64,000 nucleotides of DNA, from NCBI RefSeq assembly GCF_018449695.1, contig NZ_JAAVUY010000003.1, positions 403,732 through 467,731 of the forward strand, in the 5' to 3' direction. This DNA comes from Bradyrhizobium sp. dw_411. GTDB lineage: Bacteria > Pseudomonadota > Alphaproteobacteria > Rhizobiales > Xanthobacteraceae. Below, one piece after another: positions 44,461 to 53,284 of this stretch. The translations under genes and the position numbers were made by a program. The stretch's first letter is position 1. Each line of letters begins with the position of its first letter. Below the pieces are notes generated by a model that saw only the letters and a program-made list of their open reading frames with translations, ran no database searches and had not been told where the DNA came from.

Positions 44461-45954
44461 ATGAACATCGCAACAATCCTTCGCGACGCCGGCACCATCT
44501 ACGGAACGCGACCCGTGTTTCGGTTCGGAGGCGAGAGCTACTCGCATGCCGATGTCACCGACCGCGTCTCACGGTTTGCGGGTTACCTGGACTCGCGTGG
44601 CATCGGCGCTGGCGACAGGGTCATGATCGTTGCGAAGAACAAGCCCGAATGGATGGTGACGCTGTTCGCGGCGCTCGGGCGCGGAGCCATGGCGATCCCG
44701 GTGAACCCGGCTCTCACTGGGCCGGAGATCGCCTACATGGTCGAACACGCGGGTCCGCGGATTATCGTCGTGGACGAGGATCTGGCATCGATATTGCCGT
44801 CAGGTCCCGAGGTCTTGACGATCGGAGAGGCGGGCCGAGATACCTGGCACGCGGCGCTTGCCAGCGGCAAGCCGTACGGGCAGATCGTAGATCGCGACGA
44901 TTCCGAGCCCGCTCTCATGTTTTACACTTCGGGAACGACGGGCCGCCCTAAGGGTGCGGTCTTGAGCCACGGGGCGGAGGTCTTCACCGCTCGTATGGTT
45001 GCGAGTCATTTCGACATACGAAGCACCGATGTGACTCTGATCCCGAACTCGCTGTCCTTCATCTATCCGCTCGTCATCAATTGTCTGTCGGCGATTTATG
45101 CCGGCGCGACGGTCGTTCTCCAGGAGCGCTTTCACCCGGAGCACTGCCTGCGCGGTATTGAGCGCGAGCGGGCGACGGTCTTCATGGGCGTCCCGACCAT
45201 GTTCGGAATGATGTTGGATTGGGCGCACAATCAGACCGTCGACGCTTCCAGTCTTCGTTTCTGCATTTCCGCCGGCCAAAATCTTTCCTGGAACGTAGCG
45301 ACGAGATTTCGCGAGCGATTCGGCGTTTCGGTCTTCGATTTATGGGGCCAGACCGAAGGGACGCCAATTACCGGTTTCGACCCGGCCAAGGAGTTGGAAG
45401 GGCGCCCCGAGTCTTGCGGCCGGGCCTTGCCCGGCTGCGCCGTGCGTGTAGTGGACGGCGCCGGGAAGGATTTGGCTCCGGACGAAATAGGTGAAGTCCT
45501 GCTCACGGGACCCTGCGTGTTCATTGGTTACGACAAGAACCCGCAAGCTACCACTGAAACCCTCCGCGACGAGTGGGTGTACACGGGTGATCTCGGCAAA
45601 CTGGATGCCGACGGGTGTCTTTACATCGTCGGTCGGAAGCGCGACATGTTGATCCGTGGCGGCGCGAACATCTACCCGGTAGAGATCGAGGAGGCGCTCT
45701 ACGCGCATCCGGCCGTCAGTGAATGTGCGGTGATCGGAATTCCGGACGAACTTTACGGAGAGACGGTCAAGGCCGTCGTGGTCGTCGGCGAGAACTTCAA
45801 GCTAGCCGAAGGCGAGCTGATCGAACACTGTCGCATGCGACTCGCCGCTTACAAGGTGCCGGCCAAGATCGAGTTTGTCGGATCCCTGCCGAAGGGGCCG
45901 ACGGGGAAGATACTGAAGCGCGAATTAAGGGAGCGGGAGGCTCGGCCTCGCTGA
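44461..45954 (+). CDS. acyl-CoA synthetase (AMP-forming), copy 1
   Basis: The 497-residue adenylate-forming enzyme has the P-loop motif YTSGTTGRPKG near residue 160, the GQTEGTPI motif, YTGDLGKLDADG, and the catalytic Lys in GPTGKILKREL. It activates a carboxylic acid as its CoA thioester. It starts 6 nt after the SDR stop. A paralogue with the same ending lies at 46783 on the other strand. Confidence 0.92.
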   Translation: MNIATILRDAGTIYGTRPVFRFGGESYSHADVTDRVSRFAGYLDSRGIGAGDRVMIVAKNKPEWMVTLFAALGRGAMAIPVNPALTGPEIAYMVEHAGPRIIVVDEDLASILPSGPEVLTIGEAGRDTWHAALASGKPYGQIVDRDDSEPALMFYTSGTTGRPKGAVLSHGAEVFTARMVASHFDIRSTDVTLIPNSLSFIYPLVINCLSAIYAGATVVLQERFHPEHCLRGIERERATVFMGVPTMFGMMLDWAHNQTVDASSLRFCISAGQNLSWNVATRFRERFGVSVFDLWGQTEGTPITGFDPAKELEGRPESCGRALPGCAVRVVDGAGKDLAPDEIGEVLLTGPCVFIGYDKNPQATTETLRDEWVYTGDLGKLDADGCLYIVGRKRDMLIRGGANIYPVEIEEALYAHPAVSECAVIGIPDELYGETVKAVVVVGENFKLAEGELIEHCRMRLAAYKVPAKIEFVGSLPKGPTGKILKRELREREARPR

Positions 45955-46035
45955 ACGCGGCCTATTCTTTGCATTACCAATGGGATACAGGAGTCGTGGC
46001 GTCTGGCATGTGCCACGGATCTGGGGGTTAGAATT

Positions 46036-46665
46036 TTGGGACTTGCTCAGTTGAAGTCGAAGAGGGTGAAGCTTACCCGGGTCGAGAAAAGCGAGGAGAC
46101 ACGCAAGGCGTTATTCGATGCCGCTGCGAAGATCGTCGGGAGGCACGGCTACGAAGGAGCGTCGATCGCTCGCATAACCTCACGTGCCAAGGTTGCTCAA
46201 GGGACTTTCTACAATTACTTTACGACGCGGCAAGACTTGCTCGACCAGCTTTTGCCCGAGATGGGCGATCTCATGCTCGAGTATCTCCGAGTCCACATGA
46301 GTTCCGAAGCGAAGGGATGGCAGCGCGAGGAAGAGCGTCTCTGCGCCTATTTTTCCTTCCTGGAGGCAAATCCCTGGTTTCACCGTCTGGTCAACGAAGC
46401 GGAGACCCTCGCTCCGAAGGCGCACAAAGTTTATTTTTCGAAGATTTCCGCGGGGTACGTCCGGAGCCTGCGACGCGCCATCAAAGCAGGCGAGATAAAA
46501 AATTTCGATGAGAGCGATCTCGAACCCCTGAGCTATATGCTGATGTCGATGAGAACCTATCTCGCCCAGCGCTACGCCTACTCCAATGGTTCGGTTCGAG
46601 CTCCGGATGCGCAGGTCATCCGGACTTATGTCAAACTGGTGCGTTTCGGCCTCTACGCGGGCTGA
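46036..46665 (+). CDS. TetR/AcrR-family regulator
   Basis: The 209-residue protein has an N-terminal helix-turn-helix (KIVGRHGYEGASIARITSRAKVAQGTFYNYF) and a variable helical ligand domain. It probably represses this catabolic region and responds to an acyl-CoA. The start is uncertain: TTG at 46036, TTG at 46051 or GTG at 46066 are all in frame, and no strong ribosome-binding site decides. The matching 31-bp palindromes at 38905 and 50440 are its likely operators. No copy was seen upstream of this gene. Confidence 0.87.
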   Translation: MGLAQLKSKRVKLTRVEKSEETRKALFDAAAKIVGRHGYEGASIARITSRAKVAQGTFYNYFTTRQDLLDQLLPEMGDLMLEYLRVHMSSEAKGWQREEERLCAYFSFLEANPWFHRLVNEAETLAPKAHKVYFSKISAGYVRSLRRAIKAGEIKNFDESDLEPLSYMLMSMRTYLAQRYAYSNGSVRAPDAQVIRTYVKLVRFGLYAG

Positions 46666-46680
46666 TCTTCGTGATCGGGC

Positions 46681-46784
46681 CTAGAGCGTTTTCGAGCGAA
46701 GCGGATGCCGGTTCGCGTGAAAAAAACGCGTCAAAACAAAAGACCAGAGCCCGGTTCTGATTCAATCAGAACCGATAAGGCTCT
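46681..46784. repeat. rhizobial-type intergenic repeat with hairpin
   Basis: The 104-bp segment begins CTAGAGCGTTTTCGAGCG and ends TAAGGCTCT. It holds a perfect 11-bp inverted repeat with a 1-nt centre (46752-46774, CGGTTCTGATT and its complement), bracketed by AGAGC and GCTCT. I remember near-identical elements as frequent between Bradyrhizobiaceae genes. It lies between convergent genes and may also end transcription on both strands. Confidence 0.7.
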
Positions 46785-48261
46785 ATTCACGCATCCGGTC
46801 GCGGAGCGTACGCTTGAGAATCTTGCCTGTCGGCCCCTTTGGCAATGCACTGACCACCTCGAAGATCGCGGGGATTTTGTAATCTGCGATCCGCTCCTTG
46901 CAGTGGGCGATCAATTCGCCAGTCGTCGCGACACGACCGTCTTTCAAAACCAGCACGGCTTCGACAATTTCGCCGTAGACCTGATCGGGACGGCCGATCA
47001 CCGCGCATTCGGCGACCGCTGGGTGCCCGTACAGGGCATCTTCCACCTCGGTCGGATAGATATTCGCGCCGCCCCGGATGATCAGATCTTTCTTTCGGCC
47101 GACGATCGACAGGAAGCCATCGCTGTCCAGCTTGCCTAGGTCGCCTGTCCGCACCCAGCCGTTCTGCAGCGTTTCGGCCGTCGCTTCCGGATTGTTGTAG
47201 TAGCCAAGCATCACCGGAGGGCCGCTGAGAAGGACCTCGCCGACTTCGCCGAACGCGAGGTCGCAATCATCGGCGTCGATCACGCGAACGCCGCAGCCGG
47301 CGAGGGCATGCCCGCAAGAATCCTGACGAGGCGCCTCGTCCGGTGCGTAGCTGGTGATGGGCGTACCTTCGGTCATTCCCCACAGATCGAGCAGCGTCCA
47401 CCCAAACTGCTCCCTCACCGACAGCAGGAGATTCCAGGGAAGGCTGGCCCCGGAACACACGGTCAGTCGGATCGAAGCCGTGTCGACTGCTTTGTCCTTT
47501 GCCCACCCGAGCATCATCACATACATGGTTGGAACACCGAGGAAGAGAGTGATGCGCTCCGTGTCGATGGTGCGCAGCACCAGTTCGGGATGAAACCGCT
47601 CGAGGAGATGAATGGTCACGCCGGCTGAGATCGACGACGTGCAATTCGTCATAATCGAGTAGATGAACGAAAGCGATCCGGTGACCAGGGTTCGATCGGA
47701 AGGCGACAAGCGATACAGCGAGCGTACGATGTTGGCGTTCGCGAGAACCGCGCCGTGACTCAGCATGACGCCCTTCGGGCGACCTGTCGTACCTGAGGTG
47801 TAGAACACCACGGCCAGGTCGGAATCGCTGCGCGGGACGACTGTACGGAGCGGTTGCTGCGATGCGACGATATCTTTCCAGCTGCCGTGTTTGCCGAGCG
47901 TGATGACGTGAGGGACCTGGCCCTGCAGATTATCGGCGGTCTCCGGATCCACCATCGCGATGGTCGGAGCGGCGTGGGAGACGATGTAGCCTACTTCATT
48001 CACCGTCAGCGCCGGATTGACGGGAACGGCGACGCCGCCGCAGGTGAGTGTCGCGAAATACGAGGCGATCCATTCGGGCGAATTTTTCGCCAGGATCATG
48101 ACCCTATCGCCGGGCCTCAAACCTCTTTCCCGGAAGGCGGAAGCCAGCCCGTCGGTCAGGTCGATGAAGTCGCCATAGGACAGGTTCTCGCCGTCGAAGC
48201 GGATGACAGGACGGTCGCCGTAGAGCGGGGCCGCGGAATTGACAAGTTCGCGCACGTTCAT
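46783..48261 (-). CDS. acyl-CoA synthetase (AMP-forming), copy 2
   Basis: The 492-residue enzyme has FYTSGTTGRPKG, GMTEGTPI, RTGDLGKLDSDG and the C-terminal catalytic Lys in GPTGKILKRTL. It resembles the synthetase at 44461 along its length (both contain PVNPALT and the same C-terminal motif), so the two are diverged paralogues that may activate different acids or intermediates. It is last in a leftward operon with the quinone oxidoreductase and CoA-transferase genes. Confidence 0.92.
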   Translation of the reverse strand: MNVRELVNSAAPLYGDRPVIRFDGENLSYGDFIDLTDGLASAFRERGLRPGDRVMILAKNSPEWIASYFATLTCGGVAVPVNPALTVNEVGYIVSHAAPTIAMVDPETADNLQGQVPHVITLGKHGSWKDIVASQQPLRTVVPRSDSDLAVVFYTSGTTGRPKGVMLSHGAVLANANIVRSLYRLSPSDRTLVTGSLSFIYSIMTNCTSSISAGVTIHLLERFHPELVLRTIDTERITLFLGVPTMYVMMLGWAKDKAVDTASIRLTVCSGASLPWNLLLSVREQFGWTLLDLWGMTEGTPITSYAPDEAPRQDSCGHALAGCGVRVIDADDCDLAFGEVGEVLLSGPPVMLGYYNNPEATAETLQNGWVRTGDLGKLDSDGFLSIVGRKKDLIIRGGANIYPTEVEDALYGHPAVAECAVIGRPDQVYGEIVEAVLVLKDGRVATTGELIAHCKERIADYKIPAIFEVVSALPKGPTGKILKRTLRDRMRE

Positions 48262-48264
48262 CTG

Positions 48265-49254
48265 TCAGATCCGCACGACGATCTTGCCCCGCACGCGGCG
48301 GTGCTTCATATCGCCAAGGGCTGACTTGATTTCGTTCAGGCCATACGTGGCGCCGATGTTGGCGTCGAGCTTGCCCCGTCCGAGCAGGTCGAAGATCTCG
48401 GCCTGAACGCGACGCACCTCGTTTGCCATCATCGTGGGATAAAGCGCCCACTGGAGGCCCGTGAGGGTGATGTTCTTGAGCAGGATGTAGTTCATCTTGA
48501 CGGCGGGGATGGTTCCGCCAGCGAAACCCACGACGACCAGCCGGCCGCGGAACGCCAAGGCGCGAAGACTCGCGTCGAACACGTCGCCGCCGACGGATTC
48601 AATGATGAGATCGGCAAGTTTACCGCCGGTCGCTTCCGCGATCTGGCCCTTCAGTTTGTCGATACTGCCTTTGTCGTCGACGCGCACGATCGCGTCCGCA
48701 CCGGCTGCCTTGACGATATCGCTCTTGTCGGGGGTCGCTACGCTTGCGATCACGGTCCTGGCGCCCAACGCCTTGGCTAGCCGGATAGCTGCGAGACCGA
48801 CGCCGCCGGTAGCGCCGTTCACCAGTATGACATCATCGGGCGACATCCGGCCACGCTCGCACAGGGCGAAATGGGCCGTCTGATATGCCAATCCGACCGC
48901 CGCGGCCGTTTCGAACGAAATCGCTTCCGGAATCGAGAAGCATCGTGTGGCGGGCGCGTTCAAGCGCTCGGCGAAGGTTCCAAACTCGACGCTCGCTAGT
49001 ACGCGGTCGCCCACTTTGAAGTCTCTCACGTCGGGAGCGACGGCACGCACGGTACCTGCGCCTTCCATGCCGGGAGTGAAGGGCAGCGGCGGCTTAATCT
49101 GATAGGCGCCTTCGGACATCAGAATGTCGGGGAAGTTTACGCTCGAGGCACGCACTTCGATCTGGACCTCGCCGGCGCCGGGCGCTGCGATGGGCGCGTC
49201 GCCGATACGGATTTTGTCGATACCGGTTGCGGCGTCGATCAAGGCTGCTCTCAT
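48265..49254 (-). CDS. NADPH:quinone oxidoreductase-like protein (zinc-free MDR)
   Basis: The 329-residue medium-chain dehydrogenase has the Rossmann loop NGATGGVGLAAIRLAKALG and lacks the zinc-binding cysteine loop. Members reduce quinones or enoyl thioesters with NADPH. I chose the ATG at 49254, which overlaps the CoA-transferase stop by 4 nt; the longer open frame upstream lies inside that gene. A 3-nt gap separates it from acyl-CoA synthetase copy 2. Confidence 0.9.
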   Translation of the reverse strand: MRAALIDAATGIDKIRIGDAPIAAPGAGEVQIEVRASSVNFPDILMSEGAYQIKPPLPFTPGMEGAGTVRAVAPDVRDFKVGDRVLASVEFGTFAERLNAPATRCFSIPEAISFETAAAVGLAYQTAHFALCERGRMSPDDVILVNGATGGVGLAAIRLAKALGARTVIASVATPDKSDIVKAAGADAIVRVDDKGSIDKLKGQIAEATGGKLADLIIESVGGDVFDASLRALAFRGRLVVVGFAGGTIPAVKMNYILLKNITLTGLQWALYPTMMANEVRRVQAEIFDLLGRGKLDANIGATYGLNEIKSALGDMKHRRVRGKIVVRI

Positions 49255-50378
49255 ATGGCGAGGTCCTTCTTGGGCTTTGTCTCGATGGGCACGGGTATTT
49301 CGGGATAAGAGAGAACCGTCTCCGTGCGCACGAACTCTGGTGCCAGTGGCATTGGAAGTGCTGCGATAGTGTCGCCGCCGAAAGCGACCTTGCGGTCGAA
49401 CAGTCCGCGTTCTGCAAAGAATGGGGAGTATCTGGCCTCCTTCAGCGTCGCCGCGATCGAGCAGCAGACGTCCCTTCCTGCGAACTGCCGTTCCCAATCA
49501 GCCGCGGTTTTCGACGCGATGATGTCGGCGACGGCATCGATCGCGCCTTCGAGATTCCGGCGGTCGTCGTGCCATTTCGGATCGAGTCCGATCGCTTCGC
49601 AGAAATTTTTCCAGAAACGGTCTTCCAGGGGAGCGGCAGCCAGAAAGCGGCCATCCGACGTCTGATACACTTGGTATCGGGGCGAGCCGCCCGACACGGG
49701 CTCCTTGCCGGAGCGGGGCCACATGCCGCCACCTTCACCTTGACCGAGAGCCCAAGACTGCCAGCACATCACGTTATCCGTCATCGAAACGTCGATCCAG
49801 ACGCCTTCACCCGTGCGTTCGATCTGGCGCAGCGCGAGCAAGATGTTGACGACAGCGGGCAGGGTGCCACCGCCGATATCGGCCACCTGGGCTGAAGGCA
49901 CGATCGGCCGTCCGTTGCGGTCGGCGCCAAGCGCCAGCAGCCCGGCTTCGGCCACATAATTGAGGTCGTGGGCGGCGACGAGTGCCTTCGACCCGGTCTG
50001 CCCGTAGCCCGTGATCGAGCAGAAAATAATGCGTGGATTGATCTTTTTGACGCTGTCGAAGTCCAACCCCAGTCGCTTCATGACGCCGGGCCGGAACTGT
50101 TCGACGATGATGTCGGTTTCGGCAATCATTGCGAGCACGGCGTCCAGTTGCGCGGGGTCGCGCAAGTCGACCGAAAGCGACTTCTTTCCGCGGTTGAGGA
50201 GCGCAAAGTTCGGATTGTCGCTGTCGGTGAATGGTTGGTAGCGCCGCATGTCATCGCCGGGTCCCAGCCGTTCGATCTTGACGACCTCGGCGCCGGCTTC
50301 GGCAAGCATTAGCGTCGCGAGCGGACCCGGCAAAAGGGTGGAAAAATCCAGAACCTTGAGGCCGGACAACGGCAACAT
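49251..50378 (-). CDS. CaiB/BaiF family CoA-transferase
   Basis: The 375-residue class III CoA-transferase begins MLPLSGLKVLDFSTLLPGPLATLMLAE and has the RGKKSLSVDLRDP segment and the catalytic-Asp region around QVADIGGGTL. It moves CoA between carboxylic acids, a cheaper alternative to the ligases here. It is the first gene of the leftward operon, and the second 31-bp TetR-type palindrome lies 61 nt before its start. Confidence 0.92.
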   Translation of the reverse strand: MLPLSGLKVLDFSTLLPGPLATLMLAEAGAEVVKIERLGPGDDMRRYQPFTDSDNPNFALLNRGKKSLSVDLRDPAQLDAVLAMIAETDIIVEQFRPGVMKRLGLDFDSVKKINPRIIFCSITGYGQTGSKALVAAHDLNYVAEAGLLALGADRNGRPIVPSAQVADIGGGTLPAVVNILLALRQIERTGEGVWIDVSMTDNVMCWQSWALGQGEGGGMWPRSGKEPVSGGSPRYQVYQTSDGRFLAAAPLEDRFWKNFCEAIGLDPKWHDDRRNLEGAIDAVADIIASKTAADWERQFAGRDVCCSIAATLKEARYSPFFAERGLFDRKVAFGGDTIAALPMPLAPEFVRTETVLSYPEIPVPIETKPKKDLAI

Positions 50379-50439
50379 GGATTTTCTCCTGTGGCATTAT
50401 TTGAGGTGTCAGTTTCCATACAAGCAGGTCAGCGTCAAG

Positions 50440-50470
50440 AAAAATGAGTGATGGTTCATTAGTCATTTTT
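50440..50470. promoter_or_regulatory. 31-bp palindrome, probable TetR operator, copy 2
   Basis: The arms begin AAAAATGA and end TCATTTTT around the core ATGGTTCAT. The symmetry extends outward: GCGTCAA at 50432-50438 mirrors TTGACGC at 50472-50478. It lies between the leftward CoA-transferase and rightward acyl-CoA dehydrogenase operons. Confidence 0.75.
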
Positions 50471-50540
50471 ATTGACGCGGGATCGGCGGCGTTGCTACGT
50501 AGATGTTGAGTGCGCGCCGAACTCGGAAAATCGCTGACAC

Positions 50541-51668
50541 ATGCTGTACACGCCGGAACAGATACTCATTAGGGACACCGCGAAGGACTTCGCGCGGCAA
50601 CGTATCGCGCCCCATGCGGCACGCTGGGAGCGCGACGGTTTCGATCGTCGCGAATTGCTTTCCGAAATCGGGAAGCTGGGGCTGATGGGTGTTTGCGTTC
50701 CCCCGGAATGGGACGGCGCTGGCGCCGATTTCGTCTCGTATGTCCTGGCTACCGAGGCGATCGCCGAGGCGGACTCCGGCATCTGCAACATGGTCAACGT
50801 TCACAACTCACCGGTATGCGCCGCTCTGTGCGAATATGGTACGCGCGAGCAGAAGGAGCGTTACCTGCGGCCGTTGGCGCGCGGCGAGATATTCGGAGCT
50901 TTCCTGCTGACCGAACCCGAGGCCGGATCCGATGCCGGCGCGCTCCAGGCCAGAGCTGTCCGCGTTGGGGGCGAATACATCATCAAGGGCACGAAGCAGT
51001 TCATCACGTCTGGTCGCACGGCAGACATCGCCATGATCCTGGCTGTGACCGAGCCGGAAGCCGGACGTAAAGGAATTTCCTGCTTCATAACGCCGACCAA
51101 GAACCCCGGCTATGTTGTCGTGCGCGAAGAAGACAAGCTGGGGCATCGCAATTGCGACACCTGCCAAATCGCGTTCGAGGACATGAAGGTGCCCGCAAGC
51201 GATATGCTTGGCGAGCCTGGAGCGGGCTACAGGATTGCGTTGGCCAACTTAAATTCCGGTCGGATCGGTGTTGCGGCGCAGGCCGTTGGCGTTGCGCGCG
51301 CGGCACTGGACAGCGCGGTCCGCTACTCGCGCGAACGGCACACTTTCGGCAAACCCATCATCGACCATCAGGCGATCGGTTTCAAATTGGCCGAGATGGC
51401 AACGCAGGTCGAGGCCGCTCATCAATTGACCTTGCACGCGGCGCAAATGAAGGACGCGGGCCTTCCGTGCCTCAAGGAGGCTTCGATGGCAAAGCTGAAC
51501 GCTTCGGAAGTGGCGGAACGCGTCTGCTCCGAGGCAATTCAGGTGCACGGCGGCTACGGTTTTCTCAACGATTTTCCGGTCGAGAAATTTTATCGCGATG
51601 CGAGGGTATTTCGGCTCTACGAGGGCACGAGCGAGGTGCAGAAATTGGTGATCGGACGGGAGCTCTGA
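50541..51668 (+). CDS. acyl-CoA dehydrogenase, copy 1
   Basis: The 375-residue FAD enzyme has the family segments LLTEPEAGSDAG and FITSGRTADIAM, and the late motif IQVHGGYGFLNDFPVEKFYRD. The catalytic base is Glu in RLYEGTSEVQ, as in classical members. It should introduce the alpha-beta double bond into an acyl-CoA. It leads a rightward operon that also holds a crotonase, a metallo-beta-lactamase-fold protein, a second dehydrogenase and a binding protein. Confidence 0.93.
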   Translation: MLYTPEQILIRDTAKDFARQRIAPHAARWERDGFDRRELLSEIGKLGLMGVCVPPEWDGAGADFVSYVLATEAIAEADSGICNMVNVHNSPVCAALCEYGTREQKERYLRPLARGEIFGAFLLTEPEAGSDAGALQARAVRVGGEYIIKGTKQFITSGRTADIAMILAVTEPEAGRKGISCFITPTKNPGYVVVREEDKLGHRNCDTCQIAFEDMKVPASDMLGEPGAGYRIALANLNSGRIGVAAQAVGVARAALDSAVRYSRERHTFGKPIIDHQAIGFKLAEMATQVEAAHQLTLHAAQMKDAGLPCLKEASMAKLNASEVAERVCSEAIQVHGGYGFLNDFPVEKFYRDARVFRLYEGTSEVQKLVIGREL

Positions 51669-51718
51669 TCCACAGACGCGAGCACCAAAGGTCGTCGCTC
51701 GATATCGGGAGAAGGGTT

Positions 51719-52498
51719 GTGACGCCGAGTGCAGACATCGAGATATCAAATCGGGACGGCGTCGCTATCATGGGGCTTTGCCGGCCGCGGGTACGTAATG
51801 CGATAACGCTCGCGATGTGGGAGGCTACGGCAGCGATCTTTGAGGGTTTCGGCTCCGACGACGGGGTTCGGGCCGTAATCCTGACAGGGCAGGCTCCCGA
51901 CTTCAGCGTCGGTGCTGATATCAACGAGTTCCCGAAGGTAAGGGCCAGCGCGAAGCAGAGCGCCGCATACGAGGAAGCGGTCGATGCTGCCTCGGAGGCG
52001 ATCGCCCGCTGCCCAAAGCCGGTCATCGCGGCCATCAACGGCTACTGCCTCGGCGGAGCATGTCATCTCGCGATGGCGTGCGATTTCCGCTTCGCGCGTC
52101 CGGACGCCCAGTTCGGAATTCCGGCCGCGCGTCTGTCGATCATCTACGGCGTCCGGAGCACGGACCGTCTCCGCAACATCGTCGGGTTGGGCCACGCCAA
52201 GCGCATATTGTACTCGGCGGATCAGTTCGATGGCATGAGAGCCCTCGAGATCGGATTTGCGGACCGCATCGCCGGTGACCCAACGGCCGAGGCCCTCGAA
52301 TTCGCGCTGCGGCTGGCAAAGAATGCGCCTCTCTCGATCTCCGGCGCCAAGCTTATCCTCAACGGCCTGGCTCGAGGAATGCCGGACCTGGATCGCATGG
52401 CGAAAATCGCCATCGATAGTGCGGCCGACAGCGAAGACTACAAGGAAGGAACGAGAGCGTTCGCGGAAAAGCGGCCACCCGTATTCCGCGGTCGGTGA
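51719..52498 (+). CDS. crotonase-fold protein lacking both catalytic glutamates
   Basis: The 259-residue protein has the crotonase fold and oxyanion segment (FSVGADINEF), but the first catalytic Glu is His (GGACHLAMACD) and the second is Ala (FGIPAARLS). Hydration by the usual mechanism is therefore unlikely. Other family reactions include isomerisation, decarboxylation, thioester hydrolysis and ring cleavage. The GTG start at 51719 has GGAGAAGGG upstream; the open frame before it overlaps the dehydrogenase gene. Confidence 0.87.
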   Translation: MTPSADIEISNRDGVAIMGLCRPRVRNAITLAMWEATAAIFEGFGSDDGVRAVILTGQAPDFSVGADINEFPKVRASAKQSAAYEEAVDAASEAIARCPKPVIAAINGYCLGGACHLAMACDFRFARPDAQFGIPAARLSIIYGVRSTDRLRNIVGLGHAKRILYSADQFDGMRALEIGFADRIAGDPTAEALEFALRLAKNAPLSISGAKLILNGLARGMPDLDRMAKIAIDSAADSEDYKEGTRAFAEKRPPVFRGR

Positions 52499-52511
52499 AA
52501 GGCAGAGACCG

Positions 52512-53267
52512 ATGAAGATGCATGTGCTCGAAGCCGGTACCGTCAGGATGCGGAAAAGCATCTACGTTCCGGCCGAAAAGTCGGATTTGTTCGATTTGCC
52601 GGTATCGTGCACGCTCGTTCGGCACGCGAAAGGCAACGTGCTTTTCGACACGGGCTGTCACCCCTCCGTCGCCGAAGACCCTCACGGACGTTGGGGTGGT
52701 TTGGCCAAGATGATGACGCCCGTGATGCCGCCCGGCGTCAACGTGCTGAACAGCCTCAAGGCCGTCGGCCTGGAGCCGGACGAGATCGACGTGGTGGTCT
52801 GCTCGCATCTCCACCCTGATCATTGCGGCTGCAACCAGTTTTTCAAGAAAGCACAGTTCTTCGTCCATGTCCGTGAGTTGGCGGCGGCGCGAACGGAAGG
52901 CGTGAGTGCCGGCTATCTTGCTCAAGACTGGGACCACGGGCTGCCGACCACCGGAGTGGAGGGGCAGCACGATCTGTTCGGCGACGGTCGTGCCGTGCTG
53001 GTGCCTTTGCCGGGACATACGCCGGGGACAATGGGGCTTCGCATCGAGCTCGCCAATAGCGGGGTATTCCTACTGGCGTCGGATGCGGTGAGCCTGCTCC
53101 AGAACCTCGAAGAGAACTCCGTACCCAGGAACACATGGAATCCCGATCTCTATCTTCGGTCGTTCGCCGAAATCCGCACCATGCGGGAGCGGGGAGCTAC
53201 AGTCATCTGCGGGCACGACGCCTTGCAATGGAGCACCCTCCGCAAGGGTCCCGACGCGTACGATTGA
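52512..53267 (+). CDS. metallo-beta-lactamase-fold hydrolase (AHL-lactonase-like family)
   Basis: The 251-residue protein has the zinc motif H99-L-H101-P-D103-H104, further ligands in PLPGHTPGT and LASDAVS, and a late His in ICGHDA. It resembles N-acyl-homoserine-lactone and gamma-lactone hydrolases (AiiA/BlcC type). In this operon a lactone or thioester hydrolase role is more likely than quorum quenching, though that cannot be excluded. The ATG at 52512 follows the crotonase stop by 13 nt. Confidence 0.87.
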   Translation: MKMHVLEAGTVRMRKSIYVPAEKSDLFDLPVSCTLVRHAKGNVLFDTGCHPSVAEDPHGRWGGLAKMMTPVMPPGVNVLNSLKAVGLEPDEIDVVVCSHLHPDHCGCNQFFKKAQFFVHVRELAAARTEGVSAGYLAQDWDHGLPTTGVEGQHDLFGDGRAVLVPLPGHTPGTMGLRIELANSGVFLLASDAVSLLQNLEENSVPRNTWNPDLYLRSFAEIRTMRERGATVICGHDALQWSTLRKGPDAYD

Positions 53268-53284
53268 AACCGAACGGAAGCACA

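Noticed and set aside
45955..46035. a third copy of the 31-bp TetR-type palindrome before the TetR gene
   Set aside because: No A5TG arm or ATGGTTCA core is present, so direct autoregulation through this motif is not supported.
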